From Vicinamibacterales bacterium (GTDB lineage Bacteria; Acidobacteriota; Vicinamibacteria; Vicinamibacterales; 2-12-FULL-66-21): 64,000 nt of DNA. Below, piece after piece: positions 1 to 11,194 of this stretch. Each line of letters starts with the position of its first letter. The stretch's first letter is position 1. The stretch covers positions 93,272 to 157,271 of the forward strand of contig DASSPH010000077.1 in NCBI GenBank assembly GCA_035699745.1, read 5' to 3'. A program made the position numbers and the translations under genes. The notes below the pieces were generated by a model. That model ran no database searches and was not told where the DNA came from. It saw only the letters and a list, made by a program, of their open reading frames with translations.

Positions 1-1709
1 ACCGCGGCGCGCGCGGCGGCTACGACCCGATCGACTGGGCGCTGGATCCGGTCTGCGGCGCGCGTTTTCCCAACCAGCAGCCGTCCGCCGGCTGTGACAT
101 TGCCGCCATCCGGCCGCCGTCCTCGGATATCAAGCGTCCCTGGGAGCTCGCGCGGTGCTATCACTGGGCGACGCTCGGCCAGGCGTGGCTGCTCGGCGGC
201 GATGCGCGGCACGCGCGCGAGCTGTTTCTGCAGGCGGACGACTTCATGGAGGCGAATCCCGTCGGACGCGGGATCCAGTGGACCTGCACCATGGACGTCG
301 CCATCCGCGCCGCGAACTGGGTGATCGGTCTGGAGCTGGTCCGCGACGCGCCCGTCGACGAGGCGTCGTGGGTCCGCGCGCTCGACGCGGTGATCGCGCA
401 TGGCCGCTTCATCCGCACGCACCTCGAGAATCACTACGAGGTCACCAGCAACCATTTCCTGAGCAACATCGTCGGGCTGCAACTCGCAGGTCTGGCGCTG
501 CGGCACTGGGAGGAAGGGCGCGCGTGGTTCGAGTTCGCCTCCAGCGCGCTCGAAGCCGAGATGGCCGTGCAGGTGCTGCCCGACGGCATGGATTTCGAGT
601 CGTCCGTGCCGTACCACCGTCTCGTCACCGAGCTGTTCTTCGCCGGGTGGCGGGCGGCGCTGTCGGGCGGCCGGGAGCTTTCCGCCGCCTACGCCGATCG
701 ACTGCGTCAGATGCACGCCTTCCTCGCGGCGGTGCTGCGCCCGGACGGGTTGATGCCGCAGGTCGGCGACGCGGACGACGGCCGCCTGCATGTGTTTCGC
801 GGGCACGACGAACAGCGGCCGCAGGATCCGCGTCACCTGTTCGGACCTGCCGCCGCGGCGTTCGGGGAGCGCGGCTGGCTCTCCCTCGCGGGCCCCGAGG
901 GCGCCTGGGACGCGGCATGGTGGGGCCTGACGGTGGAGGAGGCGCCGCCGTTCGCGGCGCCGCCCGTTCACGCGTTCTTTCCGGAGGCCGGCCTGCTGTC
1001 GTACCGCGACGCCGCCGGCACCTACCTGCTCGTGACCAACGCGAAGGTGGGAACGAAGGGCTTCGGCAACCACAAGCACAACGATCTGCTGTCGTTCGAG
1101 TACCACGTCAACGGCCGTCCGCTGGTCGTCGATCCCGGCAGCCACGTGTACACGTCGGATCCCGACTCGCGCAATCTGATGCGCAGCGTGAGATCGCACA
1201 GCAGCGTCGCGCCGGCCGGAGCCGAACCGAATGAATTCAAGCCGGAGTGGCTGTTCCGGATGTTCGAGCGCGCGTCCCCCGAGCACGTCGAGGTCGCGAC
1301 GGCGGACCGCTCCGCGCGCTACACCGGCCGGCATCGCGGCTTCGAGCCGCTGGGCCTGGCCGTCAGCCGGACGTTCGCGCTCGACCCAGGCGTGCTGCGC
1401 ATCGTCGACTCGGCGGACACCGCCCCGGAATCGCCGCTGCCGATGGAGTGGCGTTTCCAGCTCGATCCCCGTGTCCATGCGGACGAGACCGGCGGCGCGC
1501 TGCGGCTCACGACAGAGACCGCCCGCGTCCGCCTGGACTGGCCGCGCGAGTTGGCGATGAGCATCGAGGCCGCGTGGTACTCCCCCTCGTACGGCGTCCG
1601 GGTGCCGTCGCGGCAGATCGTGCTGCGCGGATCGTGCGCGCGCGGCGCGTCCGTCCGGTGGACGTTCGTGTTCACGACCGAGGCGCCGGTGCGTCAGGAA
1701 CGATCGTGA
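1..1709 (+). CDS. Heparinase II/III-family protein, 5' end cut off by the window
   Basis: The open frame runs in from the left edge (first whole codon at base 3), so the N-terminus is missing. The early part reads as the alpha/alpha-toroid of alginate/heparin lyase-like proteins, with 'IKRPWELARCYHWATLGQAW' and a later segment 'GRGIQWTCTMDVAIRAANW' matching the family's WE-R and NP-GxxW-mxxAiRaxNW pattern. The C-terminal beta-sheet domain carries the family's 'HKHNDLLSFEYHVNGRPLVVD' stretch near base 1075-1135. Known members are polysaccharide lyases, and several sit in exopolysaccharide loci. Here it lies beside a polysaccharide ABC exporter, so trimming or modification of the exported glycan is the likely role (inference). 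Its last 38 bases overlap the end of the convergent ABC ATPase gene. Lyase substrate cannot be told from sequence. Confidence 0.85.
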   Translation, partial: RGARGGYDPIDWALDPVCGARFPNQQPSAGCDIAAIRPPSSDIKRPWELARCYHWATLGQAWLLGGDARHARELFLQADDFMEANPVGRGIQWTCTMDVAIRAANWVIGLELVRDAPVDEASWVRALDAVIAHGRFIRTHLENHYEVTSNHFLSNIVGLQLAGLALRHWEEGRAWFEFASSALEAEMAVQVLPDGMDFESSVPYHRLVTELFFAGWRAALSGGRELSAAYADRLRQMHAFLAAVLRPDGLMPQVGDADDGRLHVFRGHDEQRPQDPRHLFGPAAAAFGERGWLSLAGPEGAWDAAWWGLTVEEAPPFAAPPVHAFFPEAGLLSYRDAAGTYLLVTNAKVGTKGFGNHKHNDLLSFEYHVNGRPLVVDPGSHVYTSDPDSRNLMRSVRSHSSVAPAGAEPNEFKPEWLFRMFERASPEHVEVATADRSARYTGRHRGFEPLGLAVSRTFALDPGVLRIVDSADTAPESPLPMEWRFQLDPRVHADETGGALRLTTETARVRLDWPRELAMSIEAAWYSPSYGVRVPSRQIVLRGSCARGASVRWTFVFTTEAPVRQERS

Positions 1710-3384
1710 TGCGCGCCGGCTGCATCGCGGCGGCGGCCGCCTCGACCGCGGACGACGACTGCACCTGGATCTCGAAGGCGCGCACCAGCATGTGGTACCA
1801 GCGCGAGTTGACCGTGAAGTAGGGATTGAAGGTCTGCTGGTAGAGGTCGCGCTCGCCGACCGCGCAGGTCACGAGCCACGCGCCGCCGCCGAGCACGAGC
1901 GGATCGGCCTCGACGTGCACCACGGCGCGATCCGCCGGCAGTTCGAGCCGCCCGGCATGGACGTAGACCGCGGCGGTGCCTCCGAGACGGTTGAACGCCA
2001 GCACGAACGTGCAGTCGCGCGGCCCGTCCTCCTGCTGCCGCTGCAGCGTCACGCGGGCGTGGAGCCGGGCGCCGTGCGGGAAGCTCACCGACTCGCGTCC
2101 GGCGTCGTCGGCGAAGACCACCTGCTCGATGCGGATGGCGCCGGTGCCGTATGCGCCGCTGCCCGCGAAGGCGTCTCCGCTCGCGTTCGCGATGCGCTGC
2201 TCCTGCCAGCCCTCGCCGCGCGGCAGGTCGCCGCGCAGGATCGTGCGGTTCTCGCTGTCGAGCACCGCCACTTCCGCGGTTTCGTCCCCCTGGTAGCGCC
2301 AGGCGATGCGCAGAGCCGCCGGCGGCTCGCTCGTCGCGCGCGCGATCGTCCACTCCGCCTTGTGATAGATGTGGCCGAAGGTCTGCAGCGGCCGCGCCCG
2401 GCGTCCCTCGATCGTGTCCGGCGCGCCGAGGTTGCTTTCGGCCGACAGGTGCCAGTCGCTGGCCCCGTCCGCCGCGCGCAGCGCCGTCGTGCCGTCCTGG
2501 AACTCCAGCTCGATCCGCTCGATCCACAGCGGCTCAGGCAGCGCAAAACCGGAACGGCTCCGCACCACGACGCGCAGCGCGCCGCCGGCCGTCGCGGCGC
2601 GGCTGCGGTTGCGCGCGCGCAGGCGCGCCTCCTCCTGCGCCTTGATCGACGCTTCGTACGCGGACACGGTGCTGCGGCCGTCGCCGACGTGCTGCACGGC
2701 GCCGCGATCGATCCAGACGAACCGCTCGCACAGATCCATCGCGGCATAGAGATCGTGCGTCACCAGCAGCAGCGTCGTCCCCCGATCGGTGCACAGCGCG
2801 CGCATGCGCTCGAAGCTCTTGTGCGCGAAGTAGGCGTCCCCGACGCCGAGCAGCTCGTCGACGACGAGAATCTCGGGCTCCACGGCGGTCGCGGTCGAGA
2901 ACATCAGGCGCGCGCCCATGCCGGTGGAATAGGTCTTCATCGGCTGGTCGATGAACTGATCCAGCTCCGCGAAGTCGACGATGTCGTCGAAGCGCTGCGC
3001 CGCTTCACGGCCGATCACCCCCATGTGGGCGAGGCTGGCGAAGACGTTCTGCCGTCCCGTGAACTCCGGGTGGAAACCGGTGCCGATCTGCAGCAGCGGG
3101 CTGACCCGTCCGTGCAGCGCGATCGAGCCGCTGGTCGGCCGGGCGGCGCCGGTAATCAGCTTCAGGAGCGTGCTCTTCCCGGCGCCGTTCCGCCCGATGA
3201 TGGCGACCTTCTCGCCGCGCGCGATCGTCAGATCCATGGGCTGCAGCGCGACGTGTTCGGTGAAGTAGCGCGGACCCGGCGGGCACAGCCCGAGCAGATC
3301 GAGGATCCGGTAGCCGGGCCGGGTGTAGAGCCGGTACGTCTTCGAGAGCCGGTGGAGCACCACCGCCGGCCGCGGCTCACTCAT
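1672..3384 (-). CDS. wzt: Polysaccharide ABC transporter ATP-binding protein with Wzt-type C-terminal domain
   Basis: 570 residues. ATPase domain about 1-250: Walker A GRNGAGKST at 64-72, signature YSTGM at 152-156, Walker B EILVVDE at 171-177 and switch His 210. 'GRVSPLLQIGTGFHPEFTGR' is typical of the O-antigen/teichoic acid exporter group (KpsT/Wzt/TagH). The remaining 300 residues are a beta-rich extension like the Wzt C-terminal carbohydrate-binding domain, which in known systems selects the finished glycan chain. It overlaps the permease gene upstream by 8 bases, so the two are translationally coupled and form one exporter. It is longer than E. coli Wzt (about 430 aa), and the extension may hold two beta-sandwich modules. 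Substrate is unknown. Confidence 0.92.
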   Translation of the reverse strand: MSEPRPAVVLHRLSKTYRLYTRPGYRILDLLGLCPPGPRYFTEHVALQPMDLTIARGEKVAIIGRNGAGKSTLLKLITGAARPTSGSIALHGRVSPLLQIGTGFHPEFTGRQNVFASLAHMGVIGREAAQRFDDIVDFAELDQFIDQPMKTYSTGMGARLMFSTATAVEPEILVVDELLGVGDAYFAHKSFERMRALCTDRGTTLLLVTHDLYAAMDLCERFVWIDRGAVQHVGDGRSTVSAYEASIKAQEEARLRARNRSRAATAGGALRVVVRSRSGFALPEPLWIERIELEFQDGTTALRAADGASDWHLSAESNLGAPDTIEGRRARPLQTFGHIYHKAEWTIARATSEPPAALRIAWRYQGDETAEVAVLDSENRTILRGDLPRGEGWQEQRIANASGDAFAGSGAYGTGAIRIEQVVFADDAGRESVSFPHGARLHARVTLQRQQEDGPRDCTFVLAFNRLGGTAAVYVHAGRLELPADRAVVHVEADPLVLGGGAWLVTCAVGERDLYQQTFNPYFTVNSRWYHMLVRAFEIQVQSSSAVEAAAAAMQPARITIVPDAPAPRS

Positions 3385-4225
3385 AGTCGGTGAACACCGG
3401 CATCAAGCGGCGGAAGAAGCCGGCGCCGGCGACGGCCAGGACGAGCGCGAAGACGCCGAACACGGCATCTGTCCAGAGCGGGATCTCCCGCAGCCCCATC
3501 AGCGCGAAGCGAAAGCTTTCGACCAGGTAGGTGAGCGGATTGAGCAGCACCCAGATACGGGCGGCGCCCGGCACGAGCGAGAGCGGATAGCCGATCGGCG
3601 AGATGAAGAGAAACAGCAGCAGCAGCAGGTTGACGACGTAGGTGACGTCGGGAATGAGCACGGCAGCCGCGGACGTGAACCACACCAGGCCGGCGAGCGA
3701 CACGAACAGCAGCAGCAGCGGCACCGGCAGGTAGAGCAGATGCAGTCCGGCGTGTCCCGAGACGATGAGCAGGACGAGCAGGATGCCGAGGCTGATCAGC
3801 AGGCCGCCCATCGACACGATCAACTGCCGGATCGGCACGAGCTCGAGCGGGAACACCGAGTTGCGCAGCAGCGACAGGTTGGCCTTCACCGACGGCGTGG
3901 CGGTCGCGACCGCGTCGGAGAAGCCGAGGTAGGGCACCATTCCCGAGAAGATGAACAGCACGTACTCGAAGCTGCCGAACTCGGCGAAGCGCGCGCGGAA
4001 GACGACCAGGTAGACGAAGCTGTAGGTGGCGAGCAGCAGCGCGGCATACAGCGGGTGCCACAGCACGCCGAGCACCGAGCCGGCGTACTTCTTCTGGAAC
4101 TCGAGCCACACCACCGAGGCGAGCACGCGGCGTGCCTGCCGCGCCCGGTGGAGCGTCGCGATCGCCTCACGTGCCGCCGCCACGGGCGCGCGAACGCTCC
4201 AGCGGAAGAGCAGCGTGGGAATCAT
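3377..4225 (-). CDS. wzm: ABC-2 type polysaccharide export permease (Wzm-like)
   Basis: 282 residues from ATG at 4225 (MIPTLLFRW...). An N-terminal amphipathic region with 'LVWLEFQKKYAGSVLGVLWH'-type sequence is followed by about six membrane segments and the ABC-2 pattern 'LLLFLFISPIGYPLSLVP'. Such permeases pair with Wzt-like ATPases to move undecaprenyl-linked polysaccharide across the inner membrane. A longer frame continues upstream of 4225 but is only the antisense-like shadow of the next gene; 4225 is chosen because it starts right before the conserved amphipathic helix and lies 14 bases after the upstream stop. Coupled to the ATPase gene by an 8-base overlap. Confidence 0.9.
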   Translation of the reverse strand: MIPTLLFRWSVRAPVAAAREAIATLHRARQARRVLASVVWLEFQKKYAGSVLGVLWHPLYAALLLATYSFVYLVVFRARFAEFGSFEYVLFIFSGMVPYLGFSDAVATATPSVKANLSLLRNSVFPLELVPIRQLIVSMGGLLISLGILLVLLIVSGHAGLHLLYLPVPLLLLFVSLAGLVWFTSAAAVLIPDVTYVVNLLLLLFLFISPIGYPLSLVPGAARIWVLLNPLTYLVESFRFALMGLREIPLWTDAVFGVFALVLAVAGAGFFRRLMPVFTDYE

Positions 4226-4239
4226 CGGCCAGTTCGATG

Positions 4240-7053
<2,814 letters not shown>

Positions 7054-7055
7054 GC

Positions 7056-7076
7056 AAGAGCTTTACCTCTGCTCTT
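7056..7076 (+). terminator. Weak stem-loop after gmd
   Basis: AAGAGC (7056-7061) pairs with GCTCTT (7071-7076) around a 9-base loop just after the gmd stop. There is no real T-run, so factor-independent termination is doubtful. Confidence 0.25.
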
Positions 7077-7149
7077 TCGAGACGCGCGTCCGCTGCGTCG
7101 CTGATTACCCTTTTTCGGTCCGCCGTCCCGGGTACTGCTGGGTACGCCG

Positions 7150-7179
7150 GTTGCTCAACCGCTCGCCCGAGGGAGCGAG
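7150..7179 (+). promoter_or_regulatory. Two adjacent hairpins over the ribosome-binding region of the secreted FG-GAP gene
   Basis: CGGTT-GCTC-AACCG is followed at once by CGCTC...GAGCG, whose right arm contains the purine-rich GAGGGAGCGAG that would act as ribosome-binding site for the ATG at 7183. The arrangement could occlude translation initiation, but I recognise no known riboswitch class. Confidence 0.3.
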
Positions 7180-7182
7180 CAC

Positions 7183-10176
7183 ATGCGTATCCGATGGGGG
7201 CTGATTTTCGGAGCACTCGCGCTGACGTCGACAGTCGCGTCTGCGCAAACCACGGTCTTTCTCAGTTCATCCACCAACCGGGAAGTGTGGCGAGGGGAGT
7301 CCGCAGGGGCGACCTTCGGCGCCTACCTGGACCGAGGGGAGTTGAGCGGCGACTCGCGGCGCGATCTCATCATGGGATCGCCGACCTGGAACGGCAACCA
7401 GGGGCGCGTCTACGTCACCTTCAGCGGTCCGGTGCTCGGCGGGGAAGTTGCCGCCGCGACCGCGCCGGTGATCCTGACCGGCGCCTCCGCCGGGGACCGG
7501 TTCGGCACGGCGACCGCGGCCGGCTGGATCACCAGCCGCGAGTTCGATCTTCCACAGTTGAGCCGCGACCTCGTGGTCGGTTCGCCGACCGCCGGTTCGA
7601 ACGCCGGCGCGGTCTACGTCTTCAAGCGCGGCCTGTTCGTCAACGGCGCGCGACTCACCACCGCGGACGCCGTCCTGACGATCACCGGGCAGGCGGGCGA
7701 TCGCATCGGTGAAGCGCTCGCGACCGGCGACATGGACGGCGACGGCTACCGCGAGATCATCGTCGGCGCTCCCGGCAACAACAAGGTCTACGTCATCAAG
7801 GGCGGGCCGTCGATCAGCGGGACGATCAACCTGTCTTCGCAGTCGCCGCTCGTCACCATCACCGGACCGGCCGGCGTGGACGTCGGGAAGGTGCTGGCCG
7901 CGGGTGACATCACCGGCGACACGTCGTACGACCTCGTCGTCGGCGCCCCCGGCACGGCCCCCGCGGGCGCGGTTTACATGGTCGCCGGAAGCGCCGCGGG
8001 TCTCCCCGCCACGGTGAACCTGGCAACGCAGGCGACCGCGACGTTCACCGGCATCGACGGCGGCGATCGCGCCGGCGCGAAGCTGACGATCGGTCCCTTC
8101 GACGCCGACGCGAAGTGGGACCTCGTCGTCGCGGCGCCGGACGCGGCAGGGCCGTCGAACGCCCGCGCGGGCGCCGGCGAAGTCTACGTGCTCTGGGGAC
8201 GGACGTCGCTGACCTCCCGCGCGTTTTCGGCCGCCGACGTCACGATCTTCGGCGCCGGCGCGGGGTTCCACACCGGTGCGGCGCTGGCGATGGGCGACGT
8301 CGATCGTACGGAGGTGTACGACCTGGCGATGCTCGCCTCCGGGGCATCCGGCATCGGCGAAGCGCACGTCGTCCTCGGCCGCGCCCGCGCGCTCTTCCCG
8401 GCGACGATCGACCTGAACAGCGGTATGGACCGGCGCGTCATCGCCGATCCGGCCGCCGGGCAGATGCAGAACGTGCTCATCTACGACCACACCGGCGAAG
8501 CGGCGGAGGACATCGTGGCGGCGTTCCCCGGCGCGACCGAGGGCAAGGTCTACATCACGTTCTCGCCGCTGCCGCACGGCACGATCCTCTATCCGTCCGA
8601 TACCGCGGTCATCGGCGGCACGTCGGCGGCTTTCCAGTGGAACGCGGGAGCGAACTCCGATCTGTACCGGCTCACGGTGGGCACCGCGGAAGGGGCGGCG
8701 AATCTGTTCGACTCCGGCGAGCTGGCGGCGACGTCGGTCGCCATGCCCGCCAGCTTCCCGACGAACCAGACGCTGTACCTCCGCCTGGCCAGCCGCGTCG
8801 CCGGCACGTGGCGCAACGCCGACACGACGTTCACGGTCCTGCCGGGCGCCACGTTCATCTATCCGACGAACAACGTCTCCGGCGTGAGACCGACCTTCTT
8901 CTCCTGGTCGGCGGTGACGAGCGGCGCCACTTATCGTCTGCTGGTGGGTACCACGGCGGGCGGCAACGACGTCGCCGACAGCGGTACCATCAGCGCGACC
9001 TCGTATCGTGTCTTCTCGCTGCCGGCGGGACGCACGCTGTTCGCGCGGGTGATCTCGACGTACAACGGCGGCTCGACGTCCAGGGACGTCACGTTCACGA
9101 GCGCGCCCACCGGCACGACGGGCGCCGACGCGCCCGGCACCGGCATCGGCACCAACTTCGGCGGCGGCACGGGCGGCGATGCGCTGCTCTACAACTCGGG
9201 CAGCGGCGCGTGGTCGCTGCAGATCGCCAATGCGACCGGCTTCTCCGGAGCCGACGGCGGGGTCTGGTCTGCCGGCTGGGTGATCAAGAGCGGCGATTTC
9301 AACGGCGACGGCGTGTCCGATCTCTTCTTCTACGATCCGGCGACCGGCCGCGCGTTCAAGGGGTTGAACACGGGCGGCAGCTTCACGTTCGTGCCGTTCA
9401 CCTGGGGCAGCGGCTGGTCGATCTACGTCGCCGACCTGAACGGCGACGGGCGTTCGGACGTGTTCGTCTACAACACCGCCAGCGGCCGCTGGTACCGCTG
9501 CATCAGCCAGATCGACAACAGCTTCGTCTACACGAACGGCGGCACGTGGTCTCCGAACTGGAGCATCTATCCGGGCGACTTCAACGGCGACGGCCGTGCC
9601 GATCTGTTCCTCTACAACGCGAGCGGGGATGCCAACCGCGGCCGCTGGTATCGCGTTCTCAGCAATGCCGACGAGTCGGTGACGTACGTCGCCGGCGATC
9701 TGGTGTGGCGGAACGACTGGACGGTCACTCCCGGCGACTTCAACGGCGACGGGATCACGGACCTGTTCCTCTACCGCTCGACGGGCGACTGGTACCGCGT
9801 CCTGTTCACCCCCGACGGCGTGGTCTATGACGGCGGCGCCTGGTCGCCCGGGTGGAACGTCTCCCGCGGCGACTTCAACGCGGACGGGCGCGCCGACCTC
9901 TACGTCTACAACCCGTCCACCGGACGCTGGTTCGTGATGATCACCGAGTCGAACGGCGGGATGACGCCATACGGCGGCGTGACGTGGGCCTCGGGGTTCC
10001 AGGTGACGATCACCGACGTCGACGCCGACGGACGCGCCGATCTGCTCCTCTACAACCCGGCCGACGGGCGGTGGTTCCAGTGCATCACCATCGCCCCCGG
10101 CGAGTTCCGGTTCAACACCGGCAACTTCGGCGCGGGCTGGACCGCCGTGGTCGCGGCGCGCACGATCCTCCCGTAG
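7183..10176 (+). CDS. Secreted protein with integrin-like FG-GAP propeller, Ig/Fn3-like modules and C-terminal DxNxDG repeat propeller
   Basis: 997 residues with a signal peptide (MRIRWGLIFGALALTSTVASA, cut near 21). Residues about 25-450 are FG-GAP repeats of the integrin-alpha type ('GDMDGDGYREIIVGAPG'). About 465-645 are two Ig/Fn3-like beta modules, each opening with '(I/F)(L/I)YP(S/T)(D/N)'. From about 655 to the end is a seven-unit repeat domain with blades like 'WSPNWSIYPGDFNGDGRAD' followed by '(L/V)F(L/V)YN...GRWYR'; the DxNxDG loops should bind calcium. The last domain recurs at the C-terminus of five other proteins in this window (14672, 16142, 18684, 21272, 25784). Likely an extracellular or surface binding protein; no catalytic motif is visible. 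The start is supported by the signal peptide and the GAGGGAG sequence just upstream. Confidence 0.85.
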   Translation: MRIRWGLIFGALALTSTVASAQTTVFLSSSTNREVWRGESAGATFGAYLDRGELSGDSRRDLIMGSPTWNGNQGRVYVTFSGPVLGGEVAAATAPVILTGASAGDRFGTATAAGWITSREFDLPQLSRDLVVGSPTAGSNAGAVYVFKRGLFVNGARLTTADAVLTITGQAGDRIGEALATGDMDGDGYREIIVGAPGNNKVYVIKGGPSISGTINLSSQSPLVTITGPAGVDVGKVLAAGDITGDTSYDLVVGAPGTAPAGAVYMVAGSAAGLPATVNLATQATATFTGIDGGDRAGAKLTIGPFDADAKWDLVVAAPDAAGPSNARAGAGEVYVLWGRTSLTSRAFSAADVTIFGAGAGFHTGAALAMGDVDRTEVYDLAMLASGASGIGEAHVVLGRARALFPATIDLNSGMDRRVIADPAAGQMQNVLIYDHTGEAAEDIVAAFPGATEGKVYITFSPLPHGTILYPSDTAVIGGTSAAFQWNAGANSDLYRLTVGTAEGAANLFDSGELAATSVAMPASFPTNQTLYLRLASRVAGTWRNADTTFTVLPGATFIYPTNNVSGVRPTFFSWSAVTSGATYRLLVGTTAGGNDVADSGTISATSYRVFSLPAGRTLFARVISTYNGGSTSRDVTFTSAPTGTTGADAPGTGIGTNFGGGTGGDALLYNSGSGAWSLQIANATGFSGADGGVWSAGWVIKSGDFNGDGVSDLFFYDPATGRAFKGLNTGGSFTFVPFTWGSGWSIYVADLNGDGRSDVFVYNTASGRWYRCISQIDNSFVYTNGGTWSPNWSIYPGDFNGDGRADLFLYNASGDANRGRWYRVLSNADESVTYVAGDLVWRNDWTVTPGDFNGDGITDLFLYRSTGDWYRVLFTPDGVVYDGGAWSPGWNVSRGDFNADGRADLYVYNPSTGRWFVMITESNGGMTPYGGVTWASGFQVTITDVDADGRADLLLYNPADGRWFQCITIAPGEFRFNTGNFGAGWTAVVAARTILP

Positions 10177-10184
10177 CGCCCGCG

Positions 10185-10220
10185 GTCGACGCCACCGACA
10201 CCCGCGTCGGTGGCGTTGAC
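10185..10220 (+). terminator. Long stem-loop after the FG-GAP gene
   Basis: A 15-base arm (10185-10199) pairs with 10206-10220 with one G-T wobble, closing a 6-base loop. It has no T-run. The right arm includes TTGAC, the -35 of the next promoter, so stem and promoter overlap. Confidence 0.5.
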
Positions 10221-10244
10221 CGGCCCCCCGCTCTCCTTTAGAAT
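10216..10244 (+). promoter_or_regulatory. Sigma-70-like promoter for the GT2-wecE-membrane protein operon
   Basis: TTGACC (10216-10221), 17-base spacer, TAGAAT (10239-10244). Transcription would begin near 10251, about 14 bases before the TTG start at 10265. Confidence 0.55.
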
Positions 10245-10264
10245 TTGCGGCGGATCCATACAGA

Positions 10265-11194
10265 TTGGCCCTGCCGTCGCTGTCCATCGTTGTCCCGGTC
10301 TACAACGCCGAACACTCTCTCGCCGCTCTCGTCGAACGGCTGCATCCGGTCCTGAGCGCGGCCGCCGCGACGTTCGAAGTCATTCTGGTGGACGACGGCA
10401 GCCGCGACGGCAGCTGGCGGGCGATCGAGGACCTGCACGCGCGGTATGGCTGGGTCCGCGGTATGCGCATGATGCGCAACTACGGCCAGCACAACGCGAC
10501 GTTGTGCGGCATCCGCGACGCGCGCGGCGATGTCGTGGTCACGATGGACGACGACCTGCAGCATCCGCCCGAGCAGATACCGGTGCTGCTGGCGAAGCTC
10601 GAGGAAGGCTACGACGTCGTCTACGGATCGCCGTCGGCCGAGCGCCACGGGCTGTGGCGCGACCTGGCCTCACGGATCACCAAGCTCGCGCTGCAGAGCG
10701 TGCTCGGCGCGACGACGGCGCGGCAGGTGTCGGGGTTCCGCGCGCTGCGCACGCACCTGCGCCAGGCCTTCGCCGATTTCCGCGGCGCGTTCGTCTCGAT
10801 CGACGTGCTGCTGACCTGGTCGACGACGAAGTTCACCGCCTGCCGCGTGCCGCACGAGTACCGCAAGTTCGGCCGCTCGAACTACACCTTCTTCAAGCTC
10901 GTGATCCACGCGCTCAACATGCTCACCGGCTTCTCGACGCTGCCGCTGCAGTTCGCCAGCCTGCTCGGCTTCGCGGCGATGCTGCTCGGCATGGGGCTGC
11001 TGGCCATGGTGCTGGTCCGCTACCTGATTCACGGTGTCGTCATGCCGGGCTTCACCTTCCTCGCGTCGGTCATCTGCCTGTTCTCGGGCACGCAGCTGTT
11101 CACGCTGGGGATGATGGGCGAGTACCTCGCGCGCGTGCACGACCGAACGCTGGAACGGCCGATCTACGCCGTCGCCGAGCGCACCAGCGCGTGA
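10265..11194 (+). CDS. GT2 glycosyltransferase, polyprenyl-phosphate sugar transferase type (DPM/ArnC/GtrB-like)
   Basis: 309 residues from a TTG start. GT-A fold at the N-terminus with 'LSIVVPVYNAEHSL', 'ILVDDGSRDGSW' and metal-binding 'TMDDDLQHPPEQIP' (DDD/DxD), followed by two membrane helices near 230-290 and a short tail. This arrangement is typical of enzymes that load a sugar onto undecaprenyl phosphate for periplasmic transferases. The gene heads a three-gene operon: its stop overlaps the GTG of wecE by 4 bases. TTG is accepted because the promoter lies just upstream and no better in-frame start exists before the first beta-strand. The donor sugar may be the TDP-amino sugar made by the next gene (inference). 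Confidence 0.88.
   Translation: MALPSLSIVVPVYNAEHSLAALVERLHPVLSAAAATFEVILVDDGSRDGSWRAIEDLHARYGWVRGMRMMRNYGQHNATLCGIRDARGDVVVTMDDDLQHPPEQIPVLLAKLEEGYDVVYGSPSAERHGLWRDLASRITKLALQSVLGATTARQVSGFRALRTHLRQAFADFRGAFVSIDVLLTWSTTKFTACRVPHEYRKFGRSNYTFFKLVIHALNMLTGFSTLPLQFASLLGFAAMLLGMGLLAMVLVRYLIHGVVMPGFTFLASVICLFSGTQLFTLGMMGEYLARVHDRTLERPIYAVAERTSA

Noticed and set aside
7267..10287. A 1006-codon open frame antisense to the FG-GAP gene
   Set aside because: Arg/Ala-rich and low in hydrophobic pattern; it mirrors the repeat gene's codons. Open antisense frames are expected at this GC content.
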